Part shown: piece after piece, positions 44,191-53,315 of the stretch
Position numbering within the stretch: position 1 is the stretch's first letter
How the letters are laid out: the number at the start of each line of letters is the position of its first letter
Assembly: GCA_949289215.1 (NCBI GenBank)
Contig: CASENC010000048.1
Coordinates: forward strand, 20,874-84,873
Source of the DNA: an uncultured Bacteroidales bacterium
GTDB taxonomy: Bacteria > Bacteroidota > Bacteroidia > Bacteroidales > Muribaculaceae
DNA length: 64,000 bases
Direction: 5' to 3'
Program-made: the position numbers and the translations under genes
The notes under the pieces: generated by a model
Seen by the model: only the letters and a program-made list of their open reading frames with translations
What the model was told of the DNA's origin: nothing
Databases searched by the model: none

Positions 44191-45711
44191 ATGTTGACTC
44201 AAGAAGACCTGAAACTATTAGAGAAAAAAGGTATAACAACCGAGGTGCTTGAAGCACAAATTAATCGGTTTAAAACCGGATTTCCGTATCTGAAAGTGAA
44301 ATCAGTAGCAACTGTGGGCAATGGCATTGCCAAGCTTACTGAAGAAAATGTGAAGCATTATACTGCCGTGTGGAACGATCGTCTTGCCAATGGGTGCAAG
44401 GTGGTGAAATTTGTGCCGGCATCGGGTGCCGCAAGCCGAATGTTCAAGAATTTGTTTGAATTTGTTTCATCGGGTCGTCAAGCTCCCGAAACCGATTTTG
44501 AAAAGAAATTTTTTGACGGCATAACCAAGTTTGCATTTTACGATGCTTTAAATGAAGCTTGTGTTAAGAAACATGGCAAAGATGTAGCTGCGCTTGTAAA
44601 CGATGGCAGATACGTTGATGTTGTAAAGTGCCTTGTCACCAATGATGGATTGGATTATGGTAGTTTGCCAAAAGGCTTGTTGTCGTTCCACAAAACGGAA
44701 ACAATTGTGCATACTCCGGTAGAAGAGCATCTTGAAGAGGGAGCGCAATATGCCAAAGATAAGAATGGTATTGTAAATATACATTTTACAGTGTCTCCAG
44801 AACATCGTGCAGCATTCTCAAAATTGATAAATGCTCGTATATCCGAAGTGGAGAAAGAATGGGGTGTGAAATATGATATATCAATGTCGGAGCAGAAATC
44901 TTCTACCGATACCGTTGCCGTAACCATGGATAATGTAGCATATCGTGAAAACGGCAAACTCGTGTTCCGTCCGGCCGGCCATGGAGCATTAATCGAAAAC
45001 TTGAACGATATTGATGCCGATGTGGTGTTTATTAAAAACATCGATAATGTGGTTCCGCGTAAGTTGCGAGACGTGACTGTGGAATATAAAAAAGTGATAG
45101 GCGGTGTCCTTATTGAAGTACAAAAGCAGATTGCCGAATATGTGAAATTGCTCGAATCGGGTAAATATACCATGGAGCAAGTTCGGGAGGTGGTTGCCTT
45201 TATGCACGATGTGTTGTGCACCCGTTATGATGATACCAAGAAGTTGGAAGATTCGGAGCTTGTGGTTTATTTGCTTAAAAAGTTGCATCGCCCGATACGT
45301 GTTTGCGGCGTGGTAAAGAATGATGGCGAGCCCGGTGGCGGTCCATACATAGCATACAACAGCGATGGAACATCTTCGCCCCAAATCATGGAGAGTGCCC
45401 AGTTTGACAAGAGCAAGCCTGAGGCTGTGGAAATGATTAAGAATGGAAGCCACTTCAATCCTGTTGATTTGGTATGTTATGTAAAAGATGTTGATGGAAC
45501 GCACTTCGATTTGAAGAAATATGTGGATCCCGACACGGGGCTTATTTCGGAAAAGTCGAAATCGGGCGTTACAATAAAAGCTCTCGAATTGCCGGGATTG
45601 TGGAACGGCTCGATGAGTGATTGGAATACGGTGTTTGTGGAGGTTCCGATTGAGACGTTTAATCCGGTTAAAACCGTTAATGACTTATTAAGGCCTCAGC
45701 ATCAAGGATAA
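44191..45711 (+). CDS. DUF4301 family protein
   Basis: 506 residues. Conserved family sequence VKFVPASGAASRMFKNLFEF near 75 and FRPAGHGALIENLNDID in the middle, with GEPGGGPYIAYNSDG near 370. The ASGAASRM loop and GHGALIENL look like a nucleotidyltransferase-type sugar/nucleotide site, so a nucleotidyltransferase-like fold is possible; this is inference. The family is widespread in Bacteroidota. It is followed by a periplasmic thioredoxin after 4 bp, probably in one operon. Confidence 0.85.
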   Translation: MLTQEDLKLLEKKGITTEVLEAQINRFKTGFPYLKVKSVATVGNGIAKLTEENVKHYTAVWNDRLANGCKVVKFVPASGAASRMFKNLFEFVSSGRQAPETDFEKKFFDGITKFAFYDALNEACVKKHGKDVAALVNDGRYVDVVKCLVTNDGLDYGSLPKGLLSFHKTETIVHTPVEEHLEEGAQYAKDKNGIVNIHFTVSPEHRAAFSKLINARISEVEKEWGVKYDISMSEQKSSTDTVAVTMDNVAYRENGKLVFRPAGHGALIENLNDIDADVVFIKNIDNVVPRKLRDVTVEYKKVIGGVLIEVQKQIAEYVKLLESGKYTMEQVREVVAFMHDVLCTRYDDTKKLEDSELVVYLLKKLHRPIRVCGVVKNDGEPGGGPYIAYNSDGTSSPQIMESAQFDKSKPEAVEMIKNGSHFNPVDLVCYVKDVDGTHFDLKKYVDPDTGLISEKSKSGVTIKALELPGLWNGSMSDWNTVFVEVPIETFNPVKTVNDLLRPQHQG

Positions 45712-45715
45712 AAAC

Positions 45716-46156
45716 ATGAATATCAGGCTCTATATTATCTCATTGGCTTTGTGCCTGTTGTGTATCCCGTTTGTTAATGCAGAGGTAAAAGCCGGCAAAG
45801 TGAATGAATTGTCACAAGGTGAATACAAAGCACTTGTGCATGATTATATCACCAATCCAAACTCATGGGTGTACAAAGGGAAACAGAATGCAGTGATCGA
45901 TTTCTCGGCAACATGGTGCGGACCGTGTAAACGATTGGCTCCGATACTTGATGACCTTGCAAAAGAATATTCAGGTAAGATAATATTCTATAAAGTGGAT
46001 ATTGATGATTGCCGTGAATTGTCTCAAGCATATGGTGTGACTTCTGTGCCGACCATGTTGTTTTGTCCGGCAGATGGAAGCATCCCTACCGCAATCACCG
46101 GTGCATATCCCAGAGATGAGATAATAAGAGTAATAGATTACGTATTCAACAAATAG
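45716..46156 (+). CDS. Periplasmic thioredoxin-like protein
   Basis: 146 residues with a signal peptide (ends FVNAE). The thioredoxin fold has active site WCGPC (Trp67, Cys68, Cys71) in FSATWCGPCKR and the cis-Pro in TSVPTMLF. It would reduce or shuffle disulfides in the periplasm. It follows the DUF4301 gene by 4 bp. A bidirectional hairpin terminator lies right after. Confidence 0.92.
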   Translation: MNIRLYIISLALCLLCIPFVNAEVKAGKVNELSQGEYKALVHDYITNPNSWVYKGKQNAVIDFSATWCGPCKRLAPILDDLAKEYSGKIIFYKVDIDDCRELSQAYGVTSVPTMLFCPADGSIPTAITGAYPRDEIIRVIDYVFNK

Positions 46157-46157
46157 T

Positions 46158-46206
46158 AAAGAAGTCGCTGCAATTAAATATTTTGTAGCGACTTCTTTAT
46201 TTTTAT
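46158..46206. terminator. Bidirectional terminator between thioredoxin and reductase genes
   Basis: AAAGAAGTCGCT (46158-46169) pairs exactly with AGCGACTTCTTT (46187-46198), then a T-rich tail; it overlaps the end of the minus-strand reductase gene. Confidence 0.85.
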
Positions 46207-47606
46207 AGCGATTGTTTCAGTTGTTCCACATAGGCATCTATTTTGTGTAGTTCATGTGGAATATTGATGCTTTGTGGACAATGTGGCGAGCATTGGTTGC
46301 AGCCTATGCAATGGTTGGCTTGGCGTAATTTAGGCACGCTTCGGTCATAGCCAATCAAGTATGCTCTTCGGGCTTTGCTGTAATTGTCATCTTGCGGGTT
46401 TGTTATTATATTGCCTTCATTTAGACACTTGTTATAATGCAGCAATATTGCCGGAATGTCGATGCCATACGGGCAAGGCATACAATACTTGCAGTCGTTG
46501 CAAGGTATAGTGGGGTATTGCATCATCAATGTAGCTGTGTCTTGCAGAAAATCGAGTTCTTTGTCGGTCAACGGGTCAAGCGGCGAATAAGTGTGCAAAT
46601 TGTCTTGCAGGTGTTCCATGCGTGTCATTCCGCTTAATACGGTAAGGACTTCGGGATAAGTCCCGGCGAAACGAAATGCCCATGACGCTACGCTACGCTC
46701 AGGTTCTTGTTGTTTAAGGCGAGCCATAATGTTGTCAGGAAGATTCGACAATCGACCTCCCAACAGCGGTTCCATTATTATGGCTTGTATGCCACGCTTT
46801 ACCAGTTCGTTGTACAAATATTCGGCATCGACATTACGGTCGTTTATTTCATTGGCGTTTTTCCAGTCGATGTAATTCATTTGTATTTGTACGAAGTCCC
46901 ATTTGTATTTGTCGTTTTGTGCAAGTAACGAGTCAAACACATTGATGTCGCCATGGTATGAAAAACCGAGATTGCGAATGCGACCTGCTTTGCGTTCCTC
47001 AAGCAGGAAGTCGAGTATTCCGTTTTTGATGTACCTGTTTTCAAATTCTTCCATCCCCCCGTTGCCAACGCTGTGCAGTAACATATAATCGATGTAATCG
47101 ACTTGTAGGGCTTTAAAGGAATTGTGATACATTTCAATAGATTTTTCCCTGGGCCATGTTGAGCGTGCAAAGTTTGACAACTTGGTGGCGACAAAATATT
47201 TGTTGCGAGGGTGTCGGCTTAATGCAATGCCTGTCGAGGCTTCGGATTTACCTTGGCAATAGGCCGGAGATGTGTCGAAGTAGTTAACGCCATGCTCAAT
47301 GGCATAATCGACCATTCGGTTTACCATTTCTTGATCTATCTCGCTGTTGCCTTCACGGGCACTGCGGTTGTCGATTGAAGGCAGGCGCATCATTCCAAAT
47401 CCGAGCAGCGACACGCGGTCGCCCGTGTGATGATTGGTGCGATATGTCATTTCTCCGGTACCGGGTACAATATTATTTGCCGGTTGGTTGTTGTTTCCTT
47501 TGTTGTTGCATCCCGGTAGGCTTGTTACAGTTACGGTAGCACCCGCAATACCCAACGTCTTCAGGAATTTGCGGCGAGATATATTTGTTTTATTGCATTC
47601 TTTCAT
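46203..47606 (-). CDS. Ferredoxin-type aldo/keto reductase (exported)
   Basis: 467 residues. A twin-arginine-like start NISRRKFLKTLG followed by a lipobox-like SLPGC suggests export by Tat and maybe lipid attachment. The aldo/keto reductase barrel has the tetrad pieces NYFDTSPAY, the Lys in VATKL and the His of MLLHSVG. The C-terminus adds [4Fe-4S] clusters: CNDCKYCMPCPYGIDIP and CIGCNQCSPHCPQSINIP. It pairs with the polyferredoxin gene 12 bp upstream. Likely receives electrons from that membrane protein; substrate unknown. Confidence 0.85.
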   Translation of the reverse strand: MKECNKTNISRRKFLKTLGIAGATVTVTSLPGCNNKGNNNQPANNIVPGTGEMTYRTNHHTGDRVSLLGFGMMRLPSIDNRSAREGNSEIDQEMVNRMVDYAIEHGVNYFDTSPAYCQGKSEASTGIALSRHPRNKYFVATKLSNFARSTWPREKSIEMYHNSFKALQVDYIDYMLLHSVGNGGMEEFENRYIKNGILDFLLEERKAGRIRNLGFSYHGDINVFDSLLAQNDKYKWDFVQIQMNYIDWKNANEINDRNVDAEYLYNELVKRGIQAIIMEPLLGGRLSNLPDNIMARLKQQEPERSVASWAFRFAGTYPEVLTVLSGMTRMEHLQDNLHTYSPLDPLTDKELDFLQDTATLMMQYPTIPCNDCKYCMPCPYGIDIPAILLHYNKCLNEGNIITNPQDDNYSKARRAYLIGYDRSVPKLRQANHCIGCNQCSPHCPQSINIPHELHKIDAYVEQLKQSL

Positions 47607-47618
47607 AGTTTCACTGTT

Positions 47619-49115
47619 TTATGCTTCATGATGTACTTCGTGTCCTTCTACATAAATTGCACTGAACGGGCGGGCAGGGCATAGATTTTCGCAAGCTCCG
47701 CAACCGATGCATTTTTCTTCATTGATAATCGGGATTTTCAGCGAATCGGGGTTGGACGGGTCGGAAGGAACCATCTGTATTGCTTTTGTCGGGCAGTGCC
47801 GGGCGCAATTGCCACATTCTTGTCCGTCGGTGAGAGGAATACAATTTTTGCGTATCCACACTGCATGACCTATGTGTATTGCCGATTTTTCAGCTATTGT
47901 TATGGGATGTATTGCTGTGGGGCATACTTGAGAGCACTTGTTGCACTCGGGGCGGCAATAGCCTCGTTCATAAGACATTTCAGGTTGCATGAGCCTTGAT
48001 AAGTCGGTTGAAGGGCGTAAGACCCCATTGGGGCATACCGATACGCATAATTGGCACGCTGTGCAGTGCAGTGCAAAGTGTCGAAGGCTTAATGCTCCCG
48101 GTGGCTCGATATGTGTGGTACGTTCAGGTACTTTCTTGTTTTCGATTACGGCAAGTCCGCCGTCAACTGTTTTCTCCTGGGCTTTTAGGGCTGTTGTTGC
48201 CGTGGTAGCCAAGGCTGTGATGATAAATGTGCGTCGTGAGGTGTCGGTTTCTTGTGCTTTTGAATTATTGGCGGTACTTTGTTTCGGGAATTTACGTGCT
48301 ATGTCGAAACTTATTGCATCGAATTCACAACTGTTGATGCAGTTCATACAATCCACGCAGCGGCTGTAATCGACAACATGGTTCTTGAAATCGATGCACG
48401 AAGCCTTGCATTGGCGGGAACACAGGCTGCAGTTGCGGCATTTGCCGGCATCGATGCGTATTTTCATCAAGGAATACTTTGACAAAAATCCAAGGACGGT
48501 ACCAACAGGGCATACGGTGTTGCAATATGTGCGTCCGTTTCGCCATGCAAGTATTGCGATTACAATAAATGTAACTGCGGCAATAATAAATGTGGGTAAA
48601 CTTTTAATCCACACATCGGTGCGGTAGAATGCATAACTGTCGGCCCGTTCAGCGAAGTATGCCAGTATATTGTTGCCCCAGCCATAAACAGGAGCAAGCA
48701 GATTATTGGCTATGCGCCCGTAGGAACTGTATGGCGCAAGTAATGCTGCGATGGAACCAATACCGGCAATCAAAGCTACAATAAACAGCACCAACACTCC
48801 CCACTTGAGCCAGGTTTTGGCAGGAGAGTAGGAGAAACGACGTTTTTTCCCTTTACGCCGGGAGCTGATCCAAGAAATGACATCTTGCATTACGCCAAGC
48901 GGACATATCACCGAGCAATATATGCGTCCGATGAGAAGTGTCAGTATCACCAATGCTACTACAATACCCACATTGAGTGTGAGTATGGCAGGCAAGAACT
49001 GGATTTTTGCCATCCATCCGAGCCATGCGTGCATCGTTCCCGTGAAGTCGAGAAACAGCATTGTTATGGCAGCAAAAAACAGAATGGCAAGTGTCAGTCT
49101 GATTTTCTTTAACAT
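47619..49115 (-). CDS. Membrane polyferredoxin (NapH/CcoG-like)
   Basis: 498 residues. About five N-terminal membrane helices with the CxxxCP loops GRIYCSVICPLGVMQ and GRTYCNTVCPVGTVLG, then [4Fe-4S] motifs: CRNCSLCSRQCKASC, CVDCMNCINSC, CTACQLCVSVCP, CNKCSQVCP, CGNCARHCP and CIGCGACENLCP. It is a quinol-side electron carrier of the NapH type, handing electrons to periplasmic partners. It forms an operon with the reductase. A TAATTTTG box is 53 bp upstream. Confidence 0.88.
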   Translation of the reverse strand: MLKKIRLTLAILFFAAITMLFLDFTGTMHAWLGWMAKIQFLPAILTLNVGIVVALVILTLLIGRIYCSVICPLGVMQDVISWISSRRKGKKRRFSYSPAKTWLKWGVLVLFIVALIAGIGSIAALLAPYSSYGRIANNLLAPVYGWGNNILAYFAERADSYAFYRTDVWIKSLPTFIIAAVTFIVIAILAWRNGRTYCNTVCPVGTVLGFLSKYSLMKIRIDAGKCRNCSLCSRQCKASCIDFKNHVVDYSRCVDCMNCINSCEFDAISFDIARKFPKQSTANNSKAQETDTSRRTFIITALATTATTALKAQEKTVDGGLAVIENKKVPERTTHIEPPGALSLRHFALHCTACQLCVSVCPNGVLRPSTDLSRLMQPEMSYERGYCRPECNKCSQVCPTAIHPITIAEKSAIHIGHAVWIRKNCIPLTDGQECGNCARHCPTKAIQMVPSDPSNPDSLKIPIINEEKCIGCGACENLCPARPFSAIYVEGHEVHHEA

Positions 49116-49167
49116 AGCAGTATTTTATTTCGAATAAAAATTACAAACTGTGTGGTAATCGATGATG

Positions 49168-49175
49168 CAAAATTA
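49168..49175 (-). promoter_or_regulatory. Promoter box TAATTTTG of polyferredoxin-reductase operon
   Basis: Exact TAnnTTTG on the minus strand, 52 bp before the ATG at 49115, inside the gap after the ECF sigma gene. Confidence 0.5.
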
Positions 49176-49232
49176 ATAATAGAGAATGAAACGCAGTTAT
49201 ATATTTTACTGATTTGGTTACCTATTTTACAG

Positions 49233-49748
49233 TTATTTGCTGTAACCGGTTAATGCCGTCTGCAGCATTTTGCGTGCCGTGAATATGCGACTTTTTACCG
49301 TACCTATGGGCAGGGAGAGCTTGTCGGCAATTTCTTTGTAGGAATATCCGGCAAGAAACAGTCGAAACGGGCGGCAATGGTCGATTGGGCAATTGTTTAT
49401 TTTTGACAAAATCTCGTGTGCCGACAGGTTGTTTTCGGGGGTACTGTCGGCAGCTTTTTCATGTAATGAGCTGTCATATATGTTCTTGTCAACCATGTCG
49501 TTTGCTTTTATTTTTGCCGAACGGCGACGTTGATTTATAAAGATGTTTTTCATTATCACACTCGACCAGCCTTGGAAATTGGTGCCTTGTACGAATCGGT
49601 TTTTGTTATCGAGGATTTTCAATACAGTTTCCTGCAACAAGTCTTTGGCATCATCCAAGTCGAGTGTCAAATTATAAGCGAGCCTTAATAACCAAGGTTG
49701 AGACAGCAATATTTGAGAAGTGATATAATCGTTATTCGGCATAAGCAT
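49233..49748 (-). CDS. ECF-type RNA polymerase sigma factor
   Basis: 171 residues. Region 2 helix DLDDAKDLLQETVLKIL, then the NFQGWSSVIMKNIFINQRRR strip, and region 4 helix-turn-helix YKEIADKLSLPIGTVKSRIFTARKML. Two start Mets are possible (49748 or 49742). No anti-sigma gene is next to it; neighbours are a HAD phosphatase and the polyferredoxin. A TATATTTG box (49773-49766) lies just upstream. Target promoters are not known. Confidence 0.9.
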   Translation of the reverse strand: MLMPNNDYITSQILLSQPWLLRLAYNLTLDLDDAKDLLQETVLKILDNKNRFVQGTNFQGWSSVIMKNIFINQRRRSAKIKANDMVDKNIYDSSLHEKAADSTPENNLSAHEILSKINNCPIDHCRPFRLFLAGYSYKEIADKLSLPIGTVKSRIFTARKMLQTALTGYSK

Positions 49749-49765
49749 AAAGTGAAACTAATGCT

Positions 49766-49773
49766 CAAATATA
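49766..49773 (-). promoter_or_regulatory. Promoter box TATATTTG of the ECF sigma gene
   Basis: Exact TAnnTTTG on the minus strand, 17 bp before the first Met; leader very short. Confidence 0.45.
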
Positions 49774-49795
49774 CTCATAAATCATGAAAAAAGAA

Positions 49796-50452
49796 CTACT
49801 TTACTGGTAATAATTTGAGTAATTGAGATATATTGTCGATAATGTAGTCAGCTCCGGCATCAGTTAATTGCTGTATAGAGGCATTGCCGTAAGTTACGCC
49901 ACAAGTGAGAGTTCCTGCATTGCGCCCCATGATTATATCAACGGGCATGTCGCCGACTACAATTGTGTCTTTTGCTTTCATGCCCAGTGCATCGAGGGTT
50001 TGCAGTACCGGTTCGGGTGCCGGTTTTGCATTTGTTACATTATCGGCTCCTACAATATGTGATATGTAGCGACTAATGCCTAATACATTGCTGAGTTCAA
50101 TCAATGAAGCCGAAGAGCGTGAAGATGCTATGGTAATCGTGGTTCCTTGCTGTTTCAGTTCGGCCAACGTGTCTTTTACGTTTGGAAACAAGGTTGGCGG
50201 GATTAATGTTTTATTTTTATTGAATATATCACGATAGGTGGCGGCACATTTGTCGAGTGTTTTGTCGTCAAGTTGCGGATATATTTGAGCAAAGCATGAT
50301 TTCAGAGGTAATCCGATTGTTGCTTTGCAGGTATTTGTGTCGGCAACAGGCAATTGCATTTGGCGTAATGTCGATTGCATTGTATTTACTATGGTGTTGC
50401 AAGTGTCGGCGAGTGTTCCGTCAAAATCAAATATGGCAAGTTCTATTTTCAT
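49796..50452 (-). CDS. HAD-superfamily phosphatase (phosphoglycolate phosphatase-like)
   Basis: 218 residues from MKIELAIFDFDGT; the frame opens at 50473 but the family start is at this Met. Nucleophile and acid Asp are in FDFDGTLADT, motif II near TIASSRSS and motif III/IV in KPAPEPVLQTLDALG and VVGDMPVDIIMGRNAG. It hydrolyses a small phosphate ester in the cytosol; phosphoglycolate is the best analogy (Gph) but not proven. It is separate from the ECF gene, which has its own promoter. Confidence 0.88.
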   Translation of the reverse strand: MKIELAIFDFDGTLADTCNTIVNTMQSTLRQMQLPVADTNTCKATIGLPLKSCFAQIYPQLDDKTLDKCAATYRDIFNKNKTLIPPTLFPNVKDTLAELKQQGTTITIASSRSSASLIELSNVLGISRYISHIVGADNVTNAKPAPEPVLQTLDALGMKAKDTIVVGDMPVDIIMGRNAGTLTCGVTYGNASIQQLTDAGADYIIDNISQLLKLLPVK

Positions 50453-50472
50453 CTTCTCCCGTTTTTGGCGCA

Positions 50473-50510
50473 CAAACTTAGGAAAAATCTGTTATTTTTC
50501 TGTAAGTTTG
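50473..50510. promoter_or_regulatory. Divergent promoter boxes for HAD phosphatase and NtrC-type regulator
   Basis: TAAGTTTG on the minus strand (50480-50473) drives the HAD gene starting at 50452, and TAAGTTTG on the plus strand (50503-50510) drives the regulator starting at 50532. The two boxes have the same sequence. Confidence 0.55.
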
Positions 50511-50531
50511 CAACCTAAAATTTAAGATATA

Positions 50532-51875
50532 ATGGCATTGCAAGGTACAATACTTGTGGTTGATGATAACCGTAACATACTGATATCTCTTAAATATTTG
50601 CTTGGCGATGTTTTTGCCAAGGTATTGCTTGTGGATAATCCCGAATTGCTGCCGTCATTGTTGCGGGAACAGATTGATGTGGTTTTGCTTGACATGAATT
50701 TTTCACCCGGATTGAATACGGGCAATGAGGGGTTGTATTGGTTGAGAGAAATAAAGCGATTGAAACCGCAAGTGCAAGTGGTGTTGTTTACCGCATATGC
50801 CGATATTGAACTTGCTGTGGCCGGTATGAAGGAAGGGGCTTTTGATTTCGTGGTCAAACCGTGGGATAATGCAAGGTTGAAACAAACTTTGACAAACGCA
50901 TATAAGGTGACCAAAGGTGAGAAACACAATATTAAAAATGAAAAGCAGGAACCTGATGCAATGTATTGGGGTCAGTCGCCTGCGATGTACCATATTAAGG
51001 AAATTGTGGAGCGAATAAGTGCATCGGATGCGAATGTGTTGATTACCGGAGAGAATGGAACGGGGAAAGATATGCTTGCCAGGGAAATACACCGACTGTC
51101 GGAACGAAACAATAGGCAATTTGTTGTCGTGGACATGGGTGCAATTACCGAGTCGTTATTTGAAAGTGAGTTGTTCGGGCACGTTAAAGGATCGTTTACC
51201 AATGCTTATACCGACCGCGTGGGGCGATTTGAGGCTGCCGATGGTGGAACGCTGTTCCTTGATGAGATAGCAAACCTGCCATATTGTTTGCAGCCAAAAT
51301 TGTTGACGGCCATCCAAAAACGTAGTTATGTAAGAGTTGGCAGCAATGTGCCGCAACCTACCGATATTCGCTTGATTTGCGCTACAAATCGTAACCTTGA
51401 TAATATGGTGCGGAATGGTGAATTTCGGGAAGACCTGTTATATCGTATCAACACGATACATTTGCATTTGCCTCCGTTGAGGGAACGAAAGGAAGATATT
51501 ATAGAGCTTGCCCATAGGTTTGTATGCCGATATGCAGGGCAATATGGCCGCGGAGATGTGAGGTTGTCGGATAAAGTGTGTGAAATTCTGATAAACCATT
51601 TATGGCCCGGAAATATCAGAGAGTTACAACATGTGATGGAGAGGGCGGTATTATTATCGGATAATAACGGAACTATCTGTTCGGTGCAAATCCAAGAGAG
51701 CCGCAATGATGGATTAAAACAAGAAAATGACACGATTGTGCCTCTTGATGAAATGGAACGGAATATGGTACAAAAAGCCATAATGATGAATAACGGCAAC
51801 TTGTCGCAAGCTGCCGCACAATTGGGAATAACACGACAAACGCTGTATAACAAGATGAAGCGATATGGGCTTTGA
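50532..51875 (+). CDS. NtrC-family sigma-54-dependent response regulator
   Basis: 447 residues. Receiver domain with acceptor Asp54 in [14 protein letters not shown]+ core with Walker A GENGTGKD (173-180), the sigma-54 loop GSFTNA (220-225) instead of [18 protein letters not shown], and a Fis-type helix-turn-helix ([20 protein letters not shown]). It activates sigma-54 promoters after phosphorylation. It overlaps the kinase start by 11 bp. The altered GAFTGA loop is common in Bacteroidota regulators as far as I recall. Likely targets include the export operon downstream. Confidence 0.93.
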   Translation: MALQGTILVVDDNRNILISLKYLLGDVFAKVLLVDNPELLPSLLREQIDVVLLDMNFSPGLNTGNEGLYWLREIKRLKPQVQVVLFTAYADIELAVAGMKEGAFDFVVKPWDNARLKQTLTNAYKVTKGEKHNIKNEKQEPDAMYWGQSPAMYHIKEIVERISASDANVLITGENGTGKDMLAREIHRLSERNNRQFVVVDMGAITESLFESELFGHVKGSFTNAYTDRVGRFEAADGGTLFLDEIANLPYCLQPKLLTAIQKRSYVRVGSNVPQPTDIRLICATNRNLDNMVRNGEFREDLLYRINTIHLHLPPLRERKEDIIELAHRFVCRYAGQYGRGDVRLSDKVCEILINHLWPGNIRELQHVMERAVLLSDNNGTICSVQIQESRNDGLKQENDTIVPLDEMERNMVQKAIMMNNGNLSQAAAQLGITRQTLYNKMKRYGL

Positions 51876-53172
51876 TAAGATTGCATATTCGTTACCGGTT
51901 CGTGCGGCACTATTGTTATGCGGTGGTGCTTTGATTGCCGGTGGGGTGGCCAAGTGGGGCGATTTTTTTATTGTAATCGGTGTCATTCTTGTGTTGGTTG
52001 CCATAGCGCTTATGTTTAAAGTTTATAGGACAATGCAAGAAAACAGCCGCTTAATGCTCGAAGCAGTGAAAAACGGCGACAATTCGTTTAAGTTGAATGA
52101 AAAAGGTATATATTCCTATGAGAGGATATTACAAACGACATTGAATGAGTTTGGTGAAATAATGGGGCGGCAAAAACTGATAATGGAGCAACGTGAACAG
52201 TTTTTCGGCATGATTTTGACGAATGTGACTACAGGTGTTGTTGTTCTTGACAAGGATAATAAAATCATTCAAACAAATCCTGTTGCATCCAAGTTGCTAC
52301 ATTTGCCATTGTTTTATTCATTGAAGCAGTTGGAACGTCATGACATTAATCTTCCGGAAATGTTGAGTGCCATGAAAAATGGGGAGCGGTTGCAGGTGGA
52401 TTTTACAACTTCCACAGGAGAAGTGCATTTGTTGGTGAAAGCGGCTGAAATGGTACTTGGCAACGAGCAGGTGAAGATACTTGCCATTAGTGATATTAAA
52501 AATGAGCTTGATGCAAAAGAACTTGAAACTTGGATAAAACTTACCCGGATATTGACACATGAAATAATGAATTCGGTGGCTCCGATAGCATCGCTGAGTG
52601 CCACTTTCCTTGACAAAGCAGAAATTAAGAATAGCAATATTTATGAAGGAATGCAAGCTATTCATGACACTGCTGCCGGCCTTGTTTCATTTGTTGATAA
52701 TTACCGTGTGATTTCCACGTTACAAAAGCCTGCACCGAAACCATTTTATTTGTCGGAGATGGTAGAAAGTATTAATAATTTGAATTTTATACCGGCAAAA
52801 ATAGAATTCTCATGCAGGATAGAGCCACAAGACCTGATGATTTATGCTGACCCTAATTTAATAAGACAAGTATTGATTAACATATTGAAAAACGCAGTAC
52901 AGGCAATAGGGGATAATTCTGGTAAAATACATATTAATGCACATACTCTGTCAACCGGACATATATATGTCTATATCAGTAATGATGGTCCTATAGTTCC
53001 CGTCGATGTCGCAGAGACGATTTTTATGCCATTTTTCACGACACGGAAAGACGGTAACGGCATAGGCTTGTCGTTGTCACGACAAATTATGAAATTAAGT
53101 GGCGGCAGTATAAGTCTGCTTGATGCCGGAACCAATGGTTGGAATACGACTTTCTTGCTTGAATTTGAATAA
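51865..53172 (+). CDS. Sensor histidine kinase paired with NtrC-type regulator
   Basis: 435 residues. Two membrane helices at the N-terminus (about 10-50), a cytoplasmic PAS-like part (GVVVLDKDNKIIQTNP), H-box LTHEIMNSVAPI with phospho-His232, and the ATPase domain with NAVQAIGDNSG (N box), DVAETIFMPFFTTRKDGNGIGLSLSRQIM (G box). It senses an unknown cue and phosphorylates Asp54 of the regulator. It has little periplasmic sequence, so the signal may be internal or membrane-borne. Confidence 0.93.
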   Translation: MGFDKIAYSLPVRAALLLCGGALIAGGVAKWGDFFIVIGVILVLVAIALMFKVYRTMQENSRLMLEAVKNGDNSFKLNEKGIYSYERILQTTLNEFGEIMGRQKLIMEQREQFFGMILTNVTTGVVVLDKDNKIIQTNPVASKLLHLPLFYSLKQLERHDINLPEMLSAMKNGERLQVDFTTSTGEVHLLVKAAEMVLGNEQVKILAISDIKNELDAKELETWIKLTRILTHEIMNSVAPIASLSATFLDKAEIKNSNIYEGMQAIHDTAAGLVSFVDNYRVISTLQKPAPKPFYLSEMVESINNLNFIPAKIEFSCRIEPQDLMIYADPNLIRQVLINILKNAVQAIGDNSGKIHINAHTLSTGHIYVYISNDGPIVPVDVAETIFMPFFTTRKDGNGIGLSLSRQIMKLSGGSISLLDAGTNGWNTTFLLEFE

Positions 53173-53268
53173 CCGAGTGTAAAATAATTTGACATTGATG
53201 TCTAATTTTTTTACATATTTGCTTAATGTGGTTGTTGTATATTGTTGGTAATGAGTGTATTGTGTTTT

Positions 53269-53284
53269 TGGCTTGATGTTTGAA
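53269..53284 (+). promoter_or_regulatory. Candidate sigma-54 promoter of the export operon
   Basis: TGGCTTGATGTTTGAA resembles the sigma-54 -24/-12 consensus: TGGC matches at -24; the -12 part reads TTGAA where TTGCA is expected, with the right 10-nt spacing between GG and the -12 GA. Start near 53294; the tolC ATG is at 53316. It is directly downstream of the NtrC-type regulator pair, which would use it. Confidence 0.45.
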
Positions 53285-53315
53285 TATATTATAGCAGAAA
53301 CATAATATTATACCA

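Noticed and set aside
53191-53211. Terminator after the histidine kinase gene
   Set aside because: Only a 5-bp stem with a 2-nt loop precedes the T run, too weak to call.
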